Part shown: positions 59,941-64,000 of the stretch, in pieces
Layout: every line of letters starts with the position of its first letter
Position numbering within the stretch: the stretch's first letter is position 1
From: Apostichopus japonicus
Lineage: Eukaryota; Echinodermata; Holothuroidea; Aspidochirotida; Stichopodidae
Assembly (NCBI RefSeq): GCF_037975245.1
Contig: NC_092565.1
Location: 5,030,499 to 5,094,498, forward strand
DNA: 64,000 nucleotides
Direction of reading: 5' to 3'
Notes under the pieces: model-generated
The model's database searches: none
The model's input: only the letters and a program-made list of their open reading frames with translations
Told to the model about the DNA's origin: nothing
Translations under genes and position numbers: made by a program

Positions 59941-61014
59941 TGCCACAAGTTTGTCCTGTTTGGAAAATCTTCAATCAACTTTCAATCGATAATGAGATTG
60001 AACAAAACAAATGCAATCTTTATGACTTCATCGAGTTTCCTTAAACTGGTGTAGGCTATATAATATAGTGGTGAATAACACCGCGTTATTTTATTTATCA
60101 CATCGAAGAGACATTGAAGGTACCTCTTCTTCGTTGTGTCAAATTCGTGATTTTAAAATTGATGCACATACACCAGATGGGGAAAAAACCCAACATTTCT
60201 TGAATATTCTTTTCCTGTTCTTTAACTCGGACAATAATTCTAGTATTTATAATTAATGTGAAATCTTCGACATTTGTGGAACACCATTTATCAATACCAA
60301 TCAGTGAATAGAGAAAAACTTAACGAAAGGAAAAAAGTTATCAACGAATCGAAACACTATAGATATATAGTGTATATGACTGCATGAAGTCATTTTTAGA
60401 CTTGTTCAAGTCTGCTGTCACGGTATAGAATAACAGAACATTCCAGTGTTATACTATCCTATATTTGCATATTCATTATTGTATATATAGACTGTGCCGA
60501 AAATGATGACGTTCGTCCCGAATCTTGTATGCAAATTAATAACTGTTAATTAAAGGGTTTCGATATGTGAAAAGATTTAATTGTAAAAAATTAAATATTT
60601 CACAGAAAAGTGAGGCTAGTTTTTTCCCCCTATGTATTTGACAATATTTAGCAACCGCATATTTTGCGTTTGAAAAGGTGATAAAGAAACAAAAGTAATT
60701 GAAAATTTACGCAGAGAAAAAAACTTTTCATTGGGATAGATATTTTATGTTGAAATCGATTTAAGAAAAAATTATATGTTAATCAAATAAGCAAAAATTA
60801 AAGAAAAATCATTCGGACTTACCTTAGCTTTTATAGTAATTTCAACAGATGAAGCGGTACTTTCAGCTGTGTTGGTATTTTTCTGAAATAGGTTCTCATT
60901 GGGTCGTGGTGACGTCGGTAATGAGTGGCAGGCATTTATAAACACGAATAAGGTTAAAACGACCAGCTCCATCTTGGAGGCGTGAAGGAAATGTCTTGTA
61001 GTGTGTAGCTTCAT
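51186..61014 (-). CDS. MMP21: Matrix metalloproteinase, MMP21 type
   Basis: Secreted zinc endopeptidase. In vertebrates MMP21 acts in the left-right organiser. Six exons, 5' to 3' on the minus strand: 61014-60823, 55695-54522, 53858-53577, 53100-52831, 52267-52062, 51464-51186. All junctions are GT-AG and in phase, giving 800 aa (786 if the ATG at 60,972 is used, which puts the hydrophobic signal MELVVLTLFVFINACHS first and is the better start). Order: signal peptide, prodomain with cysteine switch PRCGVPD (Cys154), long acidic insertion, dibasic KKR (371-373), catalytic domain with HEIGHILGLDH (506-516), four-bladed hemopexin domain. MMP21 assignment rests on the SFDAAFDWVR start of the hemopexin domain, YFFRNGWAWLYDN, and the DICDVE terminus. 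The two hemopexin cysteines (KCSGSFD and ICDVE) are positioned for the usual disulfide. Confidence 0.92.
52740..52812 (+). repeat. Short CCCTTCAGTGAAC tandem repeat
   Basis: Three near copies of ACCCCTTCAGTGAA directly after the donor of MMP21 exon 4, in the intron. Confidence 0.75.
53274..53372 (+). repeat. Interspersed SINE-like 3' end with AATA tail, copy 1
   Basis: GGGCTCCTC-GGAAGCAGTGCTTCTGCACTGA then AGGACTACC-TCAT-A, TATGACAATAATAAATAATAAA. Nearly the same unit occurs at 56,540-56,633. The conserved block followed by an A/T-rich tail suggests the 3' end of a retroposon. Confidence 0.6.
53577..53858 (-). CDS. MMP21: MMP21 exon 3, zinc-binding catalytic exon
   Basis: Encodes residues 456-549. 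The zinc ligands are His506, His510 and His516 with catalytic Glu507, and the Met-turn is Met524 in DSTMYP. Upstream, where most MMPs have an A-H-A...HFDxDExW structural zinc and calcium loop, this protein reads EYARYQ (471-473) and GVYLFFQDEVQWT (479-491). The usual His and Asp ligands appear to be missing. The catalytic site itself looks complete. Confidence 0.9.
53975..54065. repeat. Dispersed repeat shared with mutase intron 9
   Basis: ATGTGGGAGAAACACGTAAG and ACACGTCGGGTGGCTTCC match the blocks at 23,388-23,450. It lies in the intron between MMP21 exons 2 and 3. Confidence 0.5.
54522..55695 (-). CDS. MMP21: MMP21 exon 2, prodomain and acidic insertion
   Basis: Encodes residues 65-455. 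It opens with the peptidoglycan-binding-like prodomain helix KFLKDYGYV and LFQTRFHLPVTGLLD, then the cysteine switch at 154. Between the switch and the KKR site at 371-373 lie about 215 residues rich in Asp, Glu, Ser and Thr (for example DDLVDFEFIDEMVEEN), where vertebrate MMP21 has only a short linker. The KKR/S site is dibasic but lacks the P4 arginine of a full furin site. The catalytic domain begins after it, with AVLELAFRRWAEVTPLTF. Confidence 0.88.
55805..55925. repeat. Dispersed repeat related to 9,655-9,745
   Basis: Contains GTGCCCCCCCC-CCAG, AAAGTGCCCC and AAGTGCCC words like the copies near 9,100 and 9,690. It lies in MMP21 intron 1. Confidence 0.4.
56540..56633 (+). repeat. Interspersed SINE-like 3' end with AAT tail, copy 2
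   Basis: GGGCTCCTCGAAAGCAGTGC, TTCTGCACTGAGCAGGACTACC and an (AAT)n tail. Counterpart of 53,274-53,372. In MMP21 intron 1. Confidence 0.6.
56634..60822. other. MMP21 intron 1, remainder
   Basis: AT-rich intron sequence with a CTT run at about 57,226, a poly-G run near 57,890 and an AT microsatellite at 59,894-59,939. No nested gene was recognised. Confidence 0.5.
59894..59939. repeat. (AT)n microsatellite
   Basis: Pure AT dinucleotide run of about 46 bp inside MMP21 intron 1. Confidence 0.96.
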
Positions 61015-64000
61015 GATGTTTATACCAAAAAATGCACAAATCCGAAGAAGAAATTAAATTAATAATTGAAAGACAAAATATCAAAAAAAGAGGAGTTATC
61101 GCAAACGACTCATCAGCTGCCTTCCAGTACTGGGTAGTCCAATCAAAAGTTGACAGTTAAGTCACATGACCTAATTTTAGGCGCCAGTCGATTATGGTTG
61201 CATTCAAGAATGAATATCACGGCAACGTATCGCAGTATATTTATGTTGACTATAGGTATATGCATCAGCTATTCGTCATCTGTTTCTGCTTCTGAAATAA
61301 GTAGATGACGAAAGAAAAAATAAGTTAAAAGATACGGCATGACGATAAATTATTGTGCACATTTAATATAACTGTTTAAGGCACACGTGTCCACAGTTAA
61401 TGCATGTTGGTCTCTGAACAGAAATCGGAGCGCAATTCTCTTTTTAAATTGCGAGAGCACAGAATACCAGGTGATTGGAATGATCATACATATACATACC
61501 CCCCTTCGACTGTCAACTTTCGACAGGTCTAGAGTCTGACGTCCAATCAAATTGCTAATATTTAAATTTTAAGGCTGACGAAAAGGTGGTAATCAAACTG
61601 TCCCTCGAGCGTATCTCTGTAGTCAGTTGACAGACGGGATCATCATGTCTATACCAATAATTGTTCGCGGTGTCTAGTAGTAGTAGTTGGCAGTTCCATG
61701 GCTTTTATCATATAAAACCTAAACTATCAAATGATGTTTGCGTTAACTATATAGAGAGTAAGAAACAGTAGAAGAAGATTAGCGCTAAGTTGTCCAACAG
61801 ACTGGCTCTCGATAACCATCACGTCGAGTTTATTATATATACTTTCAGTTAAAACTGTGGCACAACACCTCTAAAACCCCTGTCACACGTAATCAAAGCG
61901 AAAAACGGTTCACGAACCCTGACAATAGTAACAAATACAACGTTTGTTGATCTGTTTATCTTCCAAATTGACTCTCTTTCATTTACAATGAACGCGAAAT
62001 GAGCAAGTATTTGTAGGAGGAAAAAAGGGGTTAGAGAGTTTACTTAACAGCCGACATAAGGTAACTTATACCTTTTCTTTAGGTTCACAATATTGACAGT
62101 TCAACACATTACAATCGCGAGCCTTTTGGTGTATTGGACATAGGTGTAAAGGTAGCATACATGTGCCTGGGACCACCATTATTTTTTTTTTAAAGAAAGA
62201 GAGAAAACACATTGTTAACATAGTCATGTGCGACAATGTAATGACAAACGGTGTGAAAAAAGAACCTATTGAAACTATTCAGAGTATTGGGTGTTATTGT
62301 GACGTCATGAAATAATAACGGAAGAAAAAAGAGCAAGAGAAGAAATAGAGCAATTGGTCGAGAAAACAGCTCTGCGTGTTTTGAATGTATAGGTCTCCAG
62401 TATGTTAACATAGTAGGCTTATACACTATGCACTGTCAGGTGGCTCGTGTTCCTTTTATAAGCCATCTACTCTACACATTGGGGGAGGGGAGGGGAATTA
62501 AAACTTTTTTTATTGATAATTAAACCATGAACAGAGAACTGGCTAGGAAGTTATACTTGAAGTTTGAAAGAGCGGAAAAATATGTATTGGCTGCAGCGTG
62601 GTACGAACCAGTGAACACTGTATTAAAGTGGGGGGAGTTCTAAATACCCCGGACTGATGGGGGCATGAACCCTTTATGTTCCAGAGTCGAATCAAGGATT
62701 TTTATAAAGGTGTAGCAACAACTTCCATTGATGTTAACATTATAACATTCATTAAAAGTTTTACAGTGTTGAATATACATACCGTATTTGAAAATTTTGA
62801 ATGGTACATTTAACAAGTTCGAAACGACAAGATTGAGAACGAACGTGTGTAAAAAAAATATCAAATTCGAATTAGAAAACTGAAATTTTCAACAAATTCA
62901 GGTGATAGGATACATTAATGTTAAACATGCAGAGCAAATATAAGTTTCTGGATGTTAATGAATGCTATAATGATTGGCTGTAATTACGCTATTGGACTAC
63001 GTTTCGAAACCATGTCGTCTGCATAACACCGTACCTCATCGTTATGAGAAGAAGGCAAATACGCGTATTCATTCTTAGCGTATACTCGAGTACTCATCCT
63101 GTCGTCCAAGATATCTTACTTTATAATCACACAAGACCTGATTTCGCATTCTTTTTATTTTTCCTTTTTTTCTTTCTTTCTTTGCTCGCTTTTCCTGTCC
63201 TTTTTTCCAAGATTTTCTCAGTTCACTTCAGGAATGTTGATCAACAAGAAAGATTTAGAATTTAAAGAAAAAAGGGGGCTTGCTATTTTTTTTTTTTTTT
63301 TGTAACATGCTGAGAACTTTTAAAAAAAGACCCATGAATGTCACCCAAGATTTGACACCAGAAAAATCATGACTTAATCATAAAATTTTATTGAATCAGT
63401 ACAAATTGGGTTAATTCTTTTCCGTCTGAGGCAAAATTGGCGTTCTCTCGACGGTTAACCCCTTCTTTGATAGACATGTCAATACAGCCCAAGGAAATTG
63501 TCGTTTATTTCAGTCGAGCCTGTGCCATAAATAGCCATGGCACTTGTATTATCTGGCCTAAGGTATCTATACTCTGTGCAGGATTTGCTAAATAAAGCAC
63601 GTTTTCCCCATTTTACCCCATTTTTTTTAAACTCTGTGATAGTGATGAATAAGAAGAAAGAAATTTAACCAAAGATGTGAGAAAATGTTCACTTTGCATC
63701 GAGGCTATAATTTGCTGCATACGTCCTCGACCTTTTTTTGTGGAGGAAATATGTAACCATAAAAAACATAGCGTACTATTTTGAAAATACGGTACCAATT
63801 AATATTTGGGTTTTATCGAATTGGATAATGGTCAGCAAAGCAAATAAGGGTAAATGAAACTTAATAAAAATGCATAAAATAAAATAAATAACTGTATTTC
63901 CGTTGGTTTGAATATTACTACAGCCACAGTTACGGTGGTGTAAAACAGTCACCTTCACGGTAGGCCGCAAACAGAATTTAAACCATACAGGTTGCAAAAT
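61015..64000. other. Upstream flank of MMP21, no gene seen
   Basis: Contains the MMP21 promoter in principle, but no core element was identified. A fragment of the CAGGGGCG-type repeat (CGAATCAAGGATTTTTATAAAGGTG) lies at about 62,685-62,712. Poly-T runs lie near 62,185 and 63,285. Short open frames lack support. Confidence 0.45.

Noticed and set aside
61180..61245. Possible X-box (RFX/FOXJ1 target) upstream of MMP21
   Set aside because: Only a half-site (GGCAAC) is present and no second half at the right spacing, which is insufficient given how common such 6-mers are.

Overview
This is animal (metazoan) genomic DNA. Genes are split by GT-AG introns, intergenic regions are AT-rich, and there are many microsatellites, long poly-C/poly-G runs and small DNA transposons. 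The gene content (an MMP21-type metalloproteinase, haspin, and cofactor-independent phosphoglycerate mutase) and the high density of the palindrome TAGGCCTA suggest a marine deuterostome, most likely an echinoderm. The species is not established from sequence alone. No bacterial operon, CRISPR array, rRNA or tRNA gene was seen.

Four protein-coding genes could be assembled exon by exon with consistent reading phase. (1) 9,972-27,712, plus: 2,3-bisphosphoglycerate-independent phosphoglycerate mutase, 11 exons, 508 aa, with the catalytic serine, arginines and metal ligands in place. (2) 31,831-38,234, minus: haspin, the histone H3 Thr3 mitotic kinase, 10 exons, 851 aa. (3) 41,516-44,528, plus: a leucine-rich-repeat protein of about 500 aa, 3 coding exons, function not recognised. 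(4) 51,186-61,014, minus: a matrix metalloproteinase best matching MMP21, 6 exons, 800 aa. Genes 1 and 2 are convergent, 2 and 3 are divergent across a 3.3 kb spacer, and 3 and 4 are convergent. The four do not form a pathway.

The first 9.9 kb holds no convincing gene but is rich in mobile DNA. It contains a hAT-type MITE with a perfect 8-bp target duplication (1,734-2,124). It also contains a 698-bp element (3,179-3,876) with 35-bp terminal inverted repeats and a 6-bp target duplication, whose whole interior is a 21-bp tandem array. The 9.4-kb ninth intron of the mutase carries minisatellites and diverged duplications.

I did not find a new multi-gene system. The most interesting observations are small and structural. 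The last exon of the MMP21 gene has been tandemly copied downstream at an exact 114-bp period and has decayed. A 48-bp minisatellite in haspin was built from a live exon/intron junction, with the splice donor GT lost in every extra copy. The MMP21 protein has an acidic insertion of about 200 residues in its propeptide and has apparently lost the structural-zinc ligands. A transposon-like element is filled by satellite DNA.
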